A DNA stretch of 64,000 bases, from the NCBI GenBank assembly GCA_963711595.1, contig CAVQER010000010.1:124001-188000 (forward strand), written 5' to 3'. The stretch is from JAUSIF01 sp963711595. Lineage in GTDB: Bacteria; Pseudomonadota; Alphaproteobacteria; Rhizobiales; Xanthobacteraceae. Below are positions 35,279 to 44,318 of this stretch, in pieces (within the stretch, counting starts at the first letter, position 1; every line of letters begins with the position of its first letter). The notes below the pieces were generated by a model that was not told where the DNA came from, did not search any database, and saw only the letters and a program-made list of their open reading frames with translations. The translations under genes and the position numbers were made by a program.

Positions 35279-36178
35279 ATGGCAAGCATCGCACCAGCGT
35301 TTCCCGGCTCGGTTCCGGTCCTCAAGCGGCGCAGCACGGTTGCCGAATTCTGCCGCCAACAGCCGCTCGGGGCCGTGAGTTTCGTCGTCATTGCCGTGAT
35401 GATGTTCGCGGGAATCTTTTCGGAGCTCGTCGCGCCCTACGACCCGCTCGACATCGATTTCACCTCGATCCTCGCTGCGCCGTCGTGGGAACACTGGATG
35501 GGCACCGACGCCTATGGCCGTGACATCTTCTCCCGCATCATTCACGGTTCGCGCACCGCGCTCGTGATTGGCTTTGCGTCGTCGTTTATCGGTTCCTCAC
35601 TAGGCGCCATCCTTGGTGTTGCGTCGGCCTATTTCGGCGGCAAGATTGACGATTGGATTCAGCGCTTCGTCGACGTGCTTCTGGCGTTCCCGATCATCGT
35701 GCTAGCGCTCGTAGTCGTCGCCGCTTTGCGCAAAACCGTGGTCGCCGGCGTTGACGTCAACCTGATCTTCGCGATCGCGATTCCGATCTTGCCGCGCGTC
35801 GCTCGCGTGGTCCGCGCCGCCGCCCTGTCGGTCCGCGTCATGCCATATGTCGACGCCGCGCGCGCCGCCGGCTACTCATCGCGCCGCATCATCTTCCGCC
35901 ACATGGCCCCGAACGTGGTCGCGCCGTATCTCATCATGTTCACGGCCTTCATTGCCCAAGCGATCCTGCTCGAAGCCTCGCTCTCGTTCCTCGGCCTCGG
36001 CGTGACCGAGCCGACGGCCGCCTGGGGCCTGATGCTTTCCGGCAATGCCGCCGATTTCTATCGCGAAGCGCCCTGGATGATCCTGTTTCCGGGCATTGCC
36101 ATCAGCCTCGCCGTGTTCGCCTTCAATCTCTTTGGCGACAGCCTGCGCGATTACTTGGATCCGCGTTTCAAGGTCTGA
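35279..36178 (+). CDS. ABC transporter permease 2 (DppC type)
   Basis: 299 residues from ATG 35279; a GTG at 35273 overlapping the previous stop is equally possible. DppC features: an N-terminal cytoplasmic stretch, LVAPYDPLDIDFTSILAAPSWEHWMGTDAYGRDIFSRIIHG, and the EAA loop VMPYVDAARAAGYSSRRIIFRHMAPNVVAPYL. It pairs with permease 1. It converges on matB with only 3 bases between stops. Confidence 0.93.
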   Translation: MASIAPAFPGSVPVLKRRSTVAEFCRQQPLGAVSFVVIAVMMFAGIFSELVAPYDPLDIDFTSILAAPSWEHWMGTDAYGRDIFSRIIHGSRTALVIGFASSFIGSSLGAILGVASAYFGGKIDDWIQRFVDVLLAFPIIVLALVVVAALRKTVVAGVDVNLIFAIAIPILPRVARVVRAAALSVRVMPYVDAARAAGYSSRRIIFRHMAPNVVAPYLIMFTAFIAQAILLEASLSFLGLGVTEPTAAWGLMLSGNAADFYREAPWMILFPGIAISLAVFAFNLFGDSLRDYLDPRFKV

Positions 36179-36181
36179 CCG

Positions 36182-37705
36182 TCAAGCCGCGCCGCGCGCG
36201 AACGTCTGTCCGTAAGTTTCGCGCAGTGCGTTCTTCTGCACCTTCCCCATCGCGTTGCGCGGCAGTTCATCGACGAAAAATACCCGCTTCGGTTGCTTGA
36301 ATTTTGCAAGTCGCTCACTGAGTGAGGCGATGACGTCCTGCTCGGAAAGCGTTGACGACTCGGCGCGCACGATCACGGCGACCACACCTTCGCCGAAATC
36401 CGGATGCGGTAGGCCGATCACGGCCGACTCGCTGACGCCAGGAATCGCGTCGATCTCCGTCTCCACTTCCTTCGGGTAGACGTTGTAGCCGCCGGTAATG
36501 ACGAGATCCTTTGCGCGGCCGACGATGTGCACGTATCCGCGCTCGTCGATCTTCGCGACGTCGCCGGTGATGAAAAATCGGTCCGGCCGGAATTCGGCTT
36601 GCGTCTTCTCCGGCATGCGCCAGTAGCCGGGAAACACGTTGGGTCCACGCACCTCGAGGATGCCGACTTCCCCCTGCGGCAGCACCCGGCCGCTTTCCGC
36701 ATCGGCCACGCGGAGCTCGACGCCCGGCAGTGCCGGCCCGACCGTGCCCGCGATCCGCGCGCCGTCGTATGGATTCGACGTGTTCATGTTGGTCTCGGTC
36801 ATGCCGTAGCGTTCGAGAATCGCGTGCCCGGTGCGCCCAGAAAACGCCCGATGGGTTTCCGCGAGAAGCGGCGCCGATCCGGAGGTGAACAACCGAACGT
36901 GTCTTGTCGCCTCGCGCGTGAGGCCCGGGTGTTCCAGTAGCCGCACGTAGAAGGTGGGCACGCCCATCATGCTGGTCGCCTTTGGAAGCAGCCGCATGAC
37001 TTCGTCGGCATCGAATTTGGGCAGGAAAATCATCGCGCCGCCCGCTAGCAGCAGCACGTTGCAGGCGACGAACAGCCCGTGGGTATGGAAGATCGGCAGT
37101 GCGTGCAGGAGCACGTCGTCGCGCGTGAAACGCCACGAATCCTTCAATACACTCGCGTTGGAAAGCAGATTGTCATGGGTCAGCGTCGCTCCCTTGGAGC
37201 GGCCGGTCGTACCCGAAGTGTAGAGGATTGCGGCGAGGTCATCCGAACCGCGGTTGCTCGCCGGCAGGACGGGTGCGTCCGCAGCGGCCGCTAGCAACGT
37301 GCCGTCGCCATTCACGCCAAGACTTTCCACGATCCCCTGTCCGCGCTTGCCGCAAAGCTCGCGCGCGCCGTCGATTGTGCCCGGTTGCGCCACGACAAAG
37401 CTCGGCTGGGCGTCACCGATGAAATAGTCGAGCTCGGCGAGCGGATAGGCCGTGTTCAGCGGCAGGAATACAGCGCCCGCGCGCACGCAGGCCAGGTAGA
37501 GTGCAAGATTCTGCCAGGACTTCTCGACCTGCACGGCGACCCGGTCGCCGGGATGTACGCCGCGCCGCACCAGATGCGAGCCCAGCCGCTCCGCGAGGCC
37601 GAAGAATTGCCCGTACGAGACCCGCCCTCCGTCGGAAAGATGGATGGCGGTGCTGTCGCTGCCGGGGGCGGCCGCGACGAAGGCGTCGTAAAGGTGATTG
37701 CTCAT
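36182..37705 (-). CDS. matB: Malonyl-CoA synthetase MatB (AMP-forming)
   Basis: 507 residues. The acyl-CoA synthetase motifs are complete: AILYTSGTTGRSKGATLTH (P-loop), ERYGMTETNMNTSNPYDG, FFITGDVAKIDERGYVHIVGR and the C-terminal LPRNAMGKVQK with the catalytic Lys. The MTETNMNTSNPYDG stretch and overall sequence match Rhodopseudomonas palustris MatB, known to make malonyl- and methylmalonyl-CoA. It overlaps matA by 4 bases, so malonate activation and decarboxylation are coupled: malonate to malonyl-CoA to acetyl-CoA. Confidence 0.93.
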   Translation of the reverse strand: MSNHLYDAFVAAAPGSDSTAIHLSDGGRVSYGQFFGLAERLGSHLVRRGVHPGDRVAVQVEKSWQNLALYLACVRAGAVFLPLNTAYPLAELDYFIGDAQPSFVVAQPGTIDGARELCGKRGQGIVESLGVNGDGTLLAAAADAPVLPASNRGSDDLAAILYTSGTTGRSKGATLTHDNLLSNASVLKDSWRFTRDDVLLHALPIFHTHGLFVACNVLLLAGGAMIFLPKFDADEVMRLLPKATSMMGVPTFYVRLLEHPGLTREATRHVRLFTSGSAPLLAETHRAFSGRTGHAILERYGMTETNMNTSNPYDGARIAGTVGPALPGVELRVADAESGRVLPQGEVGILEVRGPNVFPGYWRMPEKTQAEFRPDRFFITGDVAKIDERGYVHIVGRAKDLVITGGYNVYPKEVETEIDAIPGVSESAVIGLPHPDFGEGVVAVIVRAESSTLSEQDVIASLSERLAKFKQPKRVFFVDELPRNAMGKVQKNALRETYGQTFARGAA

Positions 37706-39066
37706 TGCGCGGCTACGGCACGTACTGAACGCTCCGGACGCAGCATACGCTTCGCCGCGGCGCTTGCCACGACTTCTCCCGCCTCGGCATACACCTCGTG
37801 GTTCTTCTCGATATCGGCGAGCACATATTGGTAGTTGACCATGATGCCTGCCGATTGGGCGATCCCCTTCGGCGATAGATCCGCCATGAGATTGATCCGC
37901 TCGAGGCGCGCACCGTTGCCGAGGTGAAAGCGCGCCACCGGATCGATCGGCCTTCCGTGCGCGGTGCGTTCACTGAGGAAATAGTGCGCGGCGAGCGCGC
38001 TCAGGATCGGTTTCAGCGCGGCAGTCTTTGCAGGATCCTCGTGCCAATCGGGCTGCGTGAGCAGCGCGAGTGTGTTGCGATCGCTGGGATCGATCGCGAC
38101 CGAGTTGGGCTCAGCTATTTCGCCGTCCAGCCATTCGCGAAACATGGGGACCGGCGACAGCGTCGCGAAAGTCGTGAGATTCGGCAACTCGCGTGAAATC
38201 TCCTCGGCTACCTGCTTGATCAGGAAGCTGCCGAAAGTGACTCCGGTGAGTCCGCGCTGGGTGTTGGAAATCGAGTAGAACGTGGCCGTCGTTGCTTCGT
38301 GCGGATCGAGTGGCGCGCGATCGCGGGAAAGAATCGGCGCGATCGCGTCGGGCATCTCCTTGGTGAGCGCGATCTCGACGAAGATGAGCGGCTCGTCGAC
38401 GAGCGCGGGATGAAAGAACGCGTAGCAGCGGCGGTCGGTGGAATCGATGCGCGCGCGCAAATCGTTCCAGTCCTGGATTTCATGCACCGCCTCGTAGCGG
38501 ATGATCTTCTCCAGCACGTTAGCGGGCGAGGACCAGTCGATTCTGCGCAGCACCAGGAACCCCCTGTTGAACCAGGACGAGAGCAGATGCACGAAATCGT
38601 GGTCAACAGGCGCGAGGTCGCTACGCCGCTCGAGCGCTTCGAGCAGGTGCTCGCGCATCGCCACGAGGGCCTCGGTAGCGCCGGGCGCGAGATTGAGCCG
38701 GCGGATCAGCTCCTGTCGGCGCGGCTCGGCGGCCTCGTGCAACTCGGCCGCTGCGTCATCGGTTTGGTCCTTGGCGTAAGCCGCGCAGGCCTTGCCGAGC
38801 CGCTCGCGGTCGGGCCCGTAGGTTTGCGCCAGCGCCTCGAAGAAGGCGATGCGTTCGCCGGTCTTCATCTCCCGGAATTCGTTCAGGATGTCGCGCGCGA
38901 GTGCGGCGCCCGAGGCCTCGCCGCGGCCGGAAAGAAGATGCTCGCAGAACTCGATGAGTGTGGCGGTACGCGCCTCGCCGGCCGGGCGGCGAGGGCGGCC
39001 GGCGAGGAGCGCGCGGCCGCGGTCTGCGATCGTCTGCAACATTTCGCCGAAAAAGCTCGTGTTCAT
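37702..39066 (-). CDS. matA: Malonyl-CoA decarboxylase MatA
   Basis: 454 residues, the size of bacterial MCD. Characteristic segments are YEAVHEIQDWNDLRARIDSTDRRCYAFFHPAL, ISNTQRGLTGVTFGSFLIKQVAEE, FATLSPVPMFREWL and ARFHLGNGARLERINLMADLSPKGIAQSAGIMVNY; the last contains the usual catalytic region. It converts malonyl-CoA to acetyl-CoA and CO2. First gene of the matA-matB operon; the upstream gap carries two short palindromes. Confidence 0.93.
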   Translation of the reverse strand: MNTSFFGEMLQTIADRGRALLAGRPRRPAGEARTATLIEFCEHLLSGRGEASGAALARDILNEFREMKTGERIAFFEALAQTYGPDRERLGKACAAYAKDQTDDAAAELHEAAEPRRQELIRRLNLAPGATEALVAMREHLLEALERRSDLAPVDHDFVHLLSSWFNRGFLVLRRIDWSSPANVLEKIIRYEAVHEIQDWNDLRARIDSTDRRCYAFFHPALVDEPLIFVEIALTKEMPDAIAPILSRDRAPLDPHEATTATFYSISNTQRGLTGVTFGSFLIKQVAEEISRELPNLTTFATLSPVPMFREWLDGEIAEPNSVAIDPSDRNTLALLTQPDWHEDPAKTAALKPILSALAAHYFLSERTAHGRPIDPVARFHLGNGARLERINLMADLSPKGIAQSAGIMVNYQYVLADIEKNHEVYAEAGEVVASAAAKRMLRPERSVRAVAAQ

Positions 39067-39110
39067 GTATGGGCGCCCCGCCGATCCGGCTTGCGCAATG
39101 AGGGTCCGGA

Positions 39111-39180
39111 GGCCACGAACGTGGCCAGCAGAAGCCTGCGAGTCAATCGACCGCGGCCGGAAGATTACGCTGCAATTGCA
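39111..39180. promoter_or_regulatory. Short palindromes upstream of matA
   Basis: GGCCAC-GAAC-GTGGCC (39111-39126) and TGCAATTGCA (39171-39180) lie 45-114 bases upstream of the matA ATG. Either could be an operator for a GntR-type malonate regulator, but no regulator gene is adjacent and short palindromes occur by chance. Confidence 0.3.
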
Positions 39181-39205
39181 ACAAGTTACCGAGCCGCGAC
39201 GCGCT

Positions 39206-40405
39206 TCAGATCTTCACCAGAATCGCGGTGAGGTACATGAGCCCTGCGCCGGCGACGATGCCCGCAAGTGTGCTGAACGACAGCCAATTCTCTCCGCGTC
39301 GTTCGGCGTGGCGCATCAGGTAGGCGCCGACCTCGACAATGACCTGCAGAATCGCTCCTGCGCCGATTGCGAGGGCGAGCGCCGCCCAGTGCGGGCCCAA
39401 CGAGATGCTGCCAAGCCAAAGCCCCGGGATTGCAGGCGCACCAGCGACGAGCGCAAGTCCAACGAACACCCAAAGCGGCGGTCGTTTGTCGACGAGCGGC
39501 GCAACGATGCCGATACCCTCGGTCACATTGTGCAGCGTGAAGCCAAGCACGAGAAATGTTCCGAGTCCGGCGATGCCGGCGGCAAATGCGGCACCGATCG
39601 CGAGTCCTTCGCCGAAATTATGCAGCCCGATGCCGAGCGCAATGTAGGTCGCAAGTGCCAGGCCGCTCGGCGTCCCGTTTCGCCTTCCTATGATCATCAA
39701 CACGAGGAACGCAATCGCAGCCGTCGCCAGCACCATCGCCGTGCCCTGGAACGCCTCGGCGGCCTTGCCACCCATCTCGAGGCCCTCTTCCAGAGTGTCG
39801 ATGAACAGAAAGCCCAACAAACCGATCGTAAGTGCCAGCACGAAATTCATCCCGCGCCCGCCCAGGCTCGCGAGCAGCGGGAAGAACAGCATGCCGATCG
39901 CGACCGGCACGATGCCGACGAATGCGCCAAGCAGCGCCTGCGGCTGCAGGTGGCCGAGCTGCGTCTTCGGCGTTGCGACCGCGACTTCGATCGTCTTGGT
40001 GAAAGCGACGCCCGTATTGGTACGCGCCTTGACTTCATGCGCCTCACCGAGCACCCACGGGTATGGAATATGCAGCCACGCCGCCGAGAGGCGGTTGAGC
40101 GGGCCGGGCGGATCCTGTGTGTACATCCAGAATGCGTCGTCCACCGTCACCTGTGCGATCGTCACAGAATCCGAGCCGCCCGCGCGCACGTAGAGATGGA
40201 TTCCGTCCGCGTCGAGCACCGTGCGCTCGAATGTGAGCTTCTCCACCGGTGGCGCCCCTACGTTGAATGCTCGAAGCCAATCGCTCGCGACCAGCCAAAA
40301 CGCGGCGAGCACCAGCGCGAGTAGCGGCAGACCGAACCACAGATAGTTGAGCGCGTGGTTGCCCGGCTTCTCGACGCCTGGGGCCGGAGCTACGCGCTTG
40401 CTCAT
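39206..40405 (-). CDS. ZIP-family metal transporter with extra N-terminal domain
   Basis: 399 residues. Residues ~20-42 are a membrane helix, ~45-150 a beta-rich stretch (KLTFERTVLDADGIHLYVRAG and VTVDDAFWMYTQDPPG) likely outside the cytoplasmic membrane, and ~155-399 the eight-helix ZIP core. The core metal-site motifs are intact: IALGIGLHNFGEGLAIGAAF and GFTLHNVTEGIGIVAPL. It should import Zn, Fe or Mn. The N-terminal domain is unusual for ZIPs and may dock the exported multicopper oxidase, whose gene overlaps it by 4 bases (ATGA). Docking is inference. Confidence 0.87.
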   Translation of the reverse strand: MSKRVAPAPGVEKPGNHALNYLWFGLPLLALVLAAFWLVASDWLRAFNVGAPPVEKLTFERTVLDADGIHLYVRAGGSDSVTIAQVTVDDAFWMYTQDPPGPLNRLSAAWLHIPYPWVLGEAHEVKARTNTGVAFTKTIEVAVATPKTQLGHLQPQALLGAFVGIVPVAIGMLFFPLLASLGGRGMNFVLALTIGLLGFLFIDTLEEGLEMGGKAAEAFQGTAMVLATAAIAFLVLMIIGRRNGTPSGLALATYIALGIGLHNFGEGLAIGAAFAAGIAGLGTFLVLGFTLHNVTEGIGIVAPLVDKRPPLWVFVGLALVAGAPAIPGLWLGSISLGPHWAALALAIGAGAILQVIVEVGAYLMRHAERRGENWLSFSTLAGIVAGAGLMYLTAILVKI

Positions 40406-41550
40406 GCCGTCGCCTCGACCACATCGAACATGCCCATCCAGCCCAGCTCCGCAAACTCAGACTGGTGCGCATGAAACATGTAGAGCCCGGTCTCATGCTC
40501 CTTGAACGTGAACTCGAGGATTCCCCGCTGCGCCTGGCACTGCATGATCGTGTCGACGGTTCTGAGCGTCGGAGTGAGCGTCGTGCCGTGGTCGTAGTAG
40601 TTGAAGAAGTTAGCGTGCAGGTGGAATGAATTGATGAGGTCGAACTCGAGCGTGTTCACGAGATAGATGCGCACCGGCCGCTGTCGCTCGATCTTGATCG
40701 GGTGTTTTGCGAAATGGTGCGCGACCGTGTTGACCGCATAAATGTCGTTCTCGTTGTCGAAGTCGGTATCGAAGCCGTTCATCACCATCACGAACTCTTG
40801 CCACTCCTTGTTCTCAGGCGTGCCGAGGAGCCGCGACCGCGCGACGGCTGCCTGCTCGGGATGACGCGCCGGGTCCGGGTCGATGATGAACGCGGCGTAC
40901 ATTCCCTTGTGAATGTGCCGTTTCAGCGGAAGCCAGTGGCAATGATAGAGGTGACAGCCGAACGGCAATGCGTCGAATTCGTATACGAACTCGCCGCCCG
41001 GCAGTGCTTCGCCGGCGCCGGGAATGCCGTCCATGCGCGCCGAATGGATCCCGTGAAAGTGCATCGTGTGGGTATGTGCACTGTTGTTCTGGAACACGAT
41101 GCGGATGCGATCTCCCTCCGTCGCGCGCAGCGCAGGACCCGGCACGCGGCCTTCGAAGGTCCACGCAGGAAAGAACACGCCCGGCGCGATTTCGATCTCC
41201 TTGTCCACCGCCGTGACTTCGAACGTGCGCAGCGTGCGCCCGTCGGGTAGTCGTGAAACCTCTCCAGTCGTCCAGTCGGTGAGCATGGCCGCCGGATCGA
41301 ACCCGTTGCGCGCGTTGTCGACGTCGCCGACTGAGATCATCGGCCCGTGTGCCTGCGCGTGCGGGGGCGCGTCGGGTGAAGCGACATAGTGCGGGTGATG
41401 TTGAGGGGCGCCGTGCGTTCCGTGCTCGGCGGATGATTGTGCGCCCGCGCGCTTTCCCGCCACGGCGGCGAGCAGAGCGCCGCCCGCGGCAAATACCCCG
41501 CCGGACAGTACTCCGCGTCGGCTCATGCGATCGCGAATCCAGTCGTGCAT
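40402..41550 (-). CDS. Tat-exported multicopper oxidase
   Basis: 382 residues from ATG 41550. A twin-arginine leader (MSRRGVLSGGVFAAGG) is followed by a His-rich linker (HGTHGAPQHHPHYVASPDAP) and two cupredoxin domains. Copper ligand clusters are HTMHFHGIH, CHLYHCHWLPLKRHIHKGM, NSFHLHANFF and MFHAHQSEF, which give the 2-domain type with trinuclear and type 1 sites. Possible roles are ferroxidase, Mn/Cu oxidation or laccase. The overlapping ZIP gene suggests metal oxidation linked to uptake. Two palindromic operators lie 39-109 bases upstream. Confidence 0.88.
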   Translation of the reverse strand: MHDWIRDRMSRRGVLSGGVFAAGGALLAAVAGKRAGAQSSAEHGTHGAPQHHPHYVASPDAPPHAQAHGPMISVGDVDNARNGFDPAAMLTDWTTGEVSRLPDGRTLRTFEVTAVDKEIEIAPGVFFPAWTFEGRVPGPALRATEGDRIRIVFQNNSAHTHTMHFHGIHSARMDGIPGAGEALPGGEFVYEFDALPFGCHLYHCHWLPLKRHIHKGMYAAFIIDPDPARHPEQAAVARSRLLGTPENKEWQEFVMVMNGFDTDFDNENDIYAVNTVAHHFAKHPIKIERQRPVRIYLVNTLEFDLINSFHLHANFFNYYDHGTTLTPTLRTVDTIMQCQAQRGILEFTFKEHETGLYMFHAHQSEFAELGWMGMFDVVEATA

Positions 41551-41588
41551 CTCGTACCCCGCGAGGCGGCGCCAGCCACGCCGCGCTT

Positions 41589-41607
41589 GTTGCGAACTGT
41601 TCGCAAC
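41589..41607. promoter_or_regulatory. Operator-like palindrome, site 1 (MCO-ZIP operon)
   Basis: GTTGCGAAC-T-GTTCGCAAC is a perfect 9-1-9 palindrome centred 48 bases upstream of the multicopper oxidase ATG. It shares TTGCGAA-N3-TTCGCAA with site 3 at 47328; site 2 differs at one base. The 7-1-7 geometry is like Fur-family boxes; the regulator itself is not in the window. Confidence 0.75.
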
Positions 41608-41642
41608 CAAACTCACACGCACCCCAAGCGCCGTCAACCAAC

Positions 41643-41659
41643 TTGCGAATTACTCGCAA
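41643..41659. promoter_or_regulatory. Operator-like palindrome, site 2 (MCO-ZIP operon)
   Basis: TTGCGAAT-T-ACTCGCAA, one mismatch from a perfect 8-1-8 palindrome, centred 53 bases upstream of site 1. That is five helical turns, so two dimers would bind the same DNA face. Confidence 0.7.
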
Positions 41660-41746
41660 CGCCGGAAGGCGCGTCGTCAGGTCATGCGGCTGGTAAGGCG
41701 CTAGCCAGCGACGCCTTACCGTACGTAAGGCAAAGGTAAGGAGTAA

Positions 41747-42568
41747 CTAAAAGCCGTGTGCAACAAGGGTTTTCCCAGCGGATGACCGCCACTCGGAAAT
41801 GATGGCAACGAGCGCATGGAGCCCGTCAGTCAGCGCCGCGGGGCCGGGCTGGAGGATCAGCGGTGACTTGATTTCGCGCAGCCAGCCACCCTGGACGGCC
41901 GGAATCGCCCCGAACCCCGGACGGGCCGCGAACCGGGCGGGCTGGAATTTCTTGCCGCACCAGGAGCCGACCACGATGTCCGGCTGCGCGGCGATCACCC
42001 GCTCAGCCGTGACGATGCGGTCGCGAGCAGAGTCGTGCTGGGCGAGGTCGGGAAACACCTCCGAGCCGCCTGCCGCTTCGACGAGCTCCGAGACCCAATG
42101 GATGCCGGAAATCATCGGCTCGTCCCACTCTTCGAAATAAACCCGCGGACGCGGTCCTTCACCCGAGCGCTCGGCGATACCCTCGACGTGTGCGCGCAAT
42201 TTGCTGGCGAGGCTAGCGCCTTTCTCCGGCACGCCCACGAGCGCCGCGAGCGTCTCGATCATCGCGTAGATGCCCGCGAGGTCGCGCTGGTTGAAGGCAT
42301 GCACCGCGATCCCGCGGCGTACGAGATCGGCGACGATGTCGGCTTGCAGGTCCGAGAAGGTGAGAACGAGGTCGGGTTCGAGCGCGACAATCTTGCCGAT
42401 GTCGGCGCTTGTGAAAGCGGAGACACGCGGCTTCTCTCGCCGCACGCGCGCGGGGCGCACGGCGTAACCGGATACGCCCACGATCCGTTCCTCCTCACCG
42501 AGGAGGTACAGTGTCTCCACCGTTTCTTCCGTGAGACACACGATCCGACGCGGCGGAAAGATTCTCAT
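41747..42568 (-). CDS. BtuF-like cobalamin/iron binding protein without signal peptide
   Basis: 273 residues. The PBP type III fold is evident: RIVCLTEETVETLYLLGEEERIVGVSGYAVRP, VSAFTSADIGKIVALEPDLVLTFSDLQADIVADL and PDIVVGSWCGKKFQPARFAARPGFGAIPAV, as in BtuF/FhuD/HemT-like receptors often labelled cobalamin-binding. Unlike true receptors it begins MRIFPPRRIVCLTEE with no signal peptide or lipobox, so the product should be cytoplasmic unless another start is used; no upstream in-frame leader is visible. No permease or ATPase is adjacent. Function uncertain. Confidence 0.75.
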   Translation of the reverse strand: MRIFPPRRIVCLTEETVETLYLLGEEERIVGVSGYAVRPARVRREKPRVSAFTSADIGKIVALEPDLVLTFSDLQADIVADLVRRGIAVHAFNQRDLAGIYAMIETLAALVGVPEKGASLASKLRAHVEGIAERSGEGPRPRVYFEEWDEPMISGIHWVSELVEAAGGSEVFPDLAQHDSARDRIVTAERVIAAQPDIVVGSWCGKKFQPARFAARPGFGAIPAVQGGWLREIKSPLILQPGPAALTDGLHALVAIISEWRSSAGKTLVAHGF

Positions 42569-42672
42569 GGGAGCACTTTACCCCGATTGGCGAGGCCGGG
42601 GAATTTCGCGTCCGGTGCCGCTTGCGTGAAAGCGTCGTTTCGGGGATCGTCCCCGCGCTGCCGGGGAAACGC

Positions 42673-44301
42673 ATGCAGACCGCCGAGAATGCGGAGTTCG
42701 ACTACATCATTGTCGGCGCGGGCTCGGCCGGCTGCGTGCTCGCGAACCGCCTTTCCGCCGACCCGCGCAATCGCGTTCTGCTGTTGGAAGCGGGAGGCAG
42801 CGACAACTGGATCTGGCTTCACATTCCGGTCGGCTACCTGTTCGCGATCGGCAATCCGCGCTCCGACTGGATGTTCAGGACCGAACCCGAGCCGGGTTTG
42901 AACGGCCGCGCGCTGAACTATCCACGCGGCAAGGCGATCGGCGGGTCATCTGCGATCAACGCCATGATCTACATGCGGGGGCAGGCGGCCGACTACGATC
43001 ATTGGCGCCAGCTCGGGCTTGTCGGTTGGGGCTGGAACGATGTGCTGCCGTTCTTCAAGCGCCACGAAAATCATTTCCTAGGAGCGAGCGAGCACCACGG
43101 CGTGGGTGGCGAATGGCGCATCGAGTTTCCCCGCGTGAAGTGGGAGATTTTGGAGAAGGTGCGCGAAGCCGCGGCCGATGCCGGCATTCGGCCCGTGAAC
43201 GATTTCAACTGCGGCGACAACGAAGGCTCCTGCTATTTCCACGTAAACCAGCAGCGCGGCCGGCGTTGGAGTGCGGCACGTGGATTTCTGAAGCCGGTCC
43301 TGCATCGGCAGAACCTGCAACTGGAAACCGGCGTTCTCGTCGAACGCGTGCTGTTCGATGGTCAGCGTGCGGTCGGGGTCACCTATCGCCAGGACGGCGT
43401 GGAAAAAACAGCGCAGGCGAGGGGAGAGATCATTCTATCTGCAGGCGCGATCGGTTCACCGCAGATTCTCATGCAGTCGGGTGTCGGTCCCGCCTCGCAC
43501 CTTTCCCAGCACGGAATTCCAGTCATTTTGGACAGGCCTGGCGTTGGCGAAAATCTGCAGGATCATCTGCAGTTGCGCCTCATTTTCCGCATTGAGGGCG
43601 TGCCGACGCTGAACGAGCGCTACCATTCGCTTCCCCGCCGCGCGTGGATGGGGATCGAGTACGCTCTGTTTCGATCCGGGCCGCTTAGCATGGCCCCCTC
43701 GCAACTCGGCTTCTTCACACGCTCGGATCCCCGCCAGGAGCGCGCCAATATCCAGTTTCACGTGCAGCCTCTTTCGCTCGATAAGTTCGGCGATCCCCTC
43801 CACACGTTCCCCGCCTTCACCATGAGCGTGTGCAATCTCCAACCCGCGAGCCGCGGCACGGTACGGCTGAAGGGGCCGAATCCAGGCACGCCCCCGGAAA
43901 TCAAGCCGAACTACCTGTCGACCGAGGCCGATCGCCATGTCGCGGCCGATTCGATTCGCGTCGCGCGCCGTGTCGTCGCGCAACCTGCGCTGAAGAAGCA
44001 TCGGCCCGAGGAGATCCTTCCCGGGCCGAAGGTGAGCGATGACGACGAAGCCGCACTGGTGAAAGCTGCCGGCGACATCGGCACGACGATTTTTCACCCC
44101 GTCGGCACAGCAAAGATGGGGCGCGAAACGGACCCGTCCGCGGTCGTCGACGCGCGGCTGAAGTTCATCGGACTGGATCGGTTGCGCGTGATCGACGCCT
44201 CAGTGATGCCGACGATCACCTCCGGCAACACGAATTCGCCGACGATCATGATCGCCGAGAAAGGTGCGGCGATGGTTCTTGAGGACGCAAAAGCGGGCTG
44301 A
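42673..44301 (+). CDS. GMC-family FAD oxidoreductase (choline dehydrogenase-like)
   Basis: 542 residues from ATG 42673 (GGGGA upstream). It opens FDYIIVGAGSAGCVLANRLS (ADP-binding motif) and shows GRALNYPRGKAIGGSSAINAMIYMRG (GMC signature 1), GEIILSAGAIGSPQILMQSGVGP (signature 2) and the C-terminal TIFHPVGTAKMG...VIDASVMPTITSGNTNSPTIMIAEKGA with the catalytic His and Asn/His region. Such enzymes oxidise primary alcohols; the substrate is not predictable. It has no signal peptide and no betaine genes nearby, so choline is only one possibility. Confidence 0.92.
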   Translation: MQTAENAEFDYIIVGAGSAGCVLANRLSADPRNRVLLLEAGGSDNWIWLHIPVGYLFAIGNPRSDWMFRTEPEPGLNGRALNYPRGKAIGGSSAINAMIYMRGQAADYDHWRQLGLVGWGWNDVLPFFKRHENHFLGASEHHGVGGEWRIEFPRVKWEILEKVREAAADAGIRPVNDFNCGDNEGSCYFHVNQQRGRRWSAARGFLKPVLHRQNLQLETGVLVERVLFDGQRAVGVTYRQDGVEKTAQARGEIILSAGAIGSPQILMQSGVGPASHLSQHGIPVILDRPGVGENLQDHLQLRLIFRIEGVPTLNERYHSLPRRAWMGIEYALFRSGPLSMAPSQLGFFTRSDPRQERANIQFHVQPLSLDKFGDPLHTFPAFTMSVCNLQPASRGTVRLKGPNPGTPPEIKPNYLSTEADRHVAADSIRVARRVVAQPALKKHRPEEILPGPKVSDDDEAALVKAAGDIGTTIFHPVGTAKMGRETDPSAVVDARLKFIGLDRLRVIDASVMPTITSGNTNSPTIMIAEKGAAMVLEDAKAG

Positions 44302-44318
44302 AGCGTCGCGTCCTCTGG

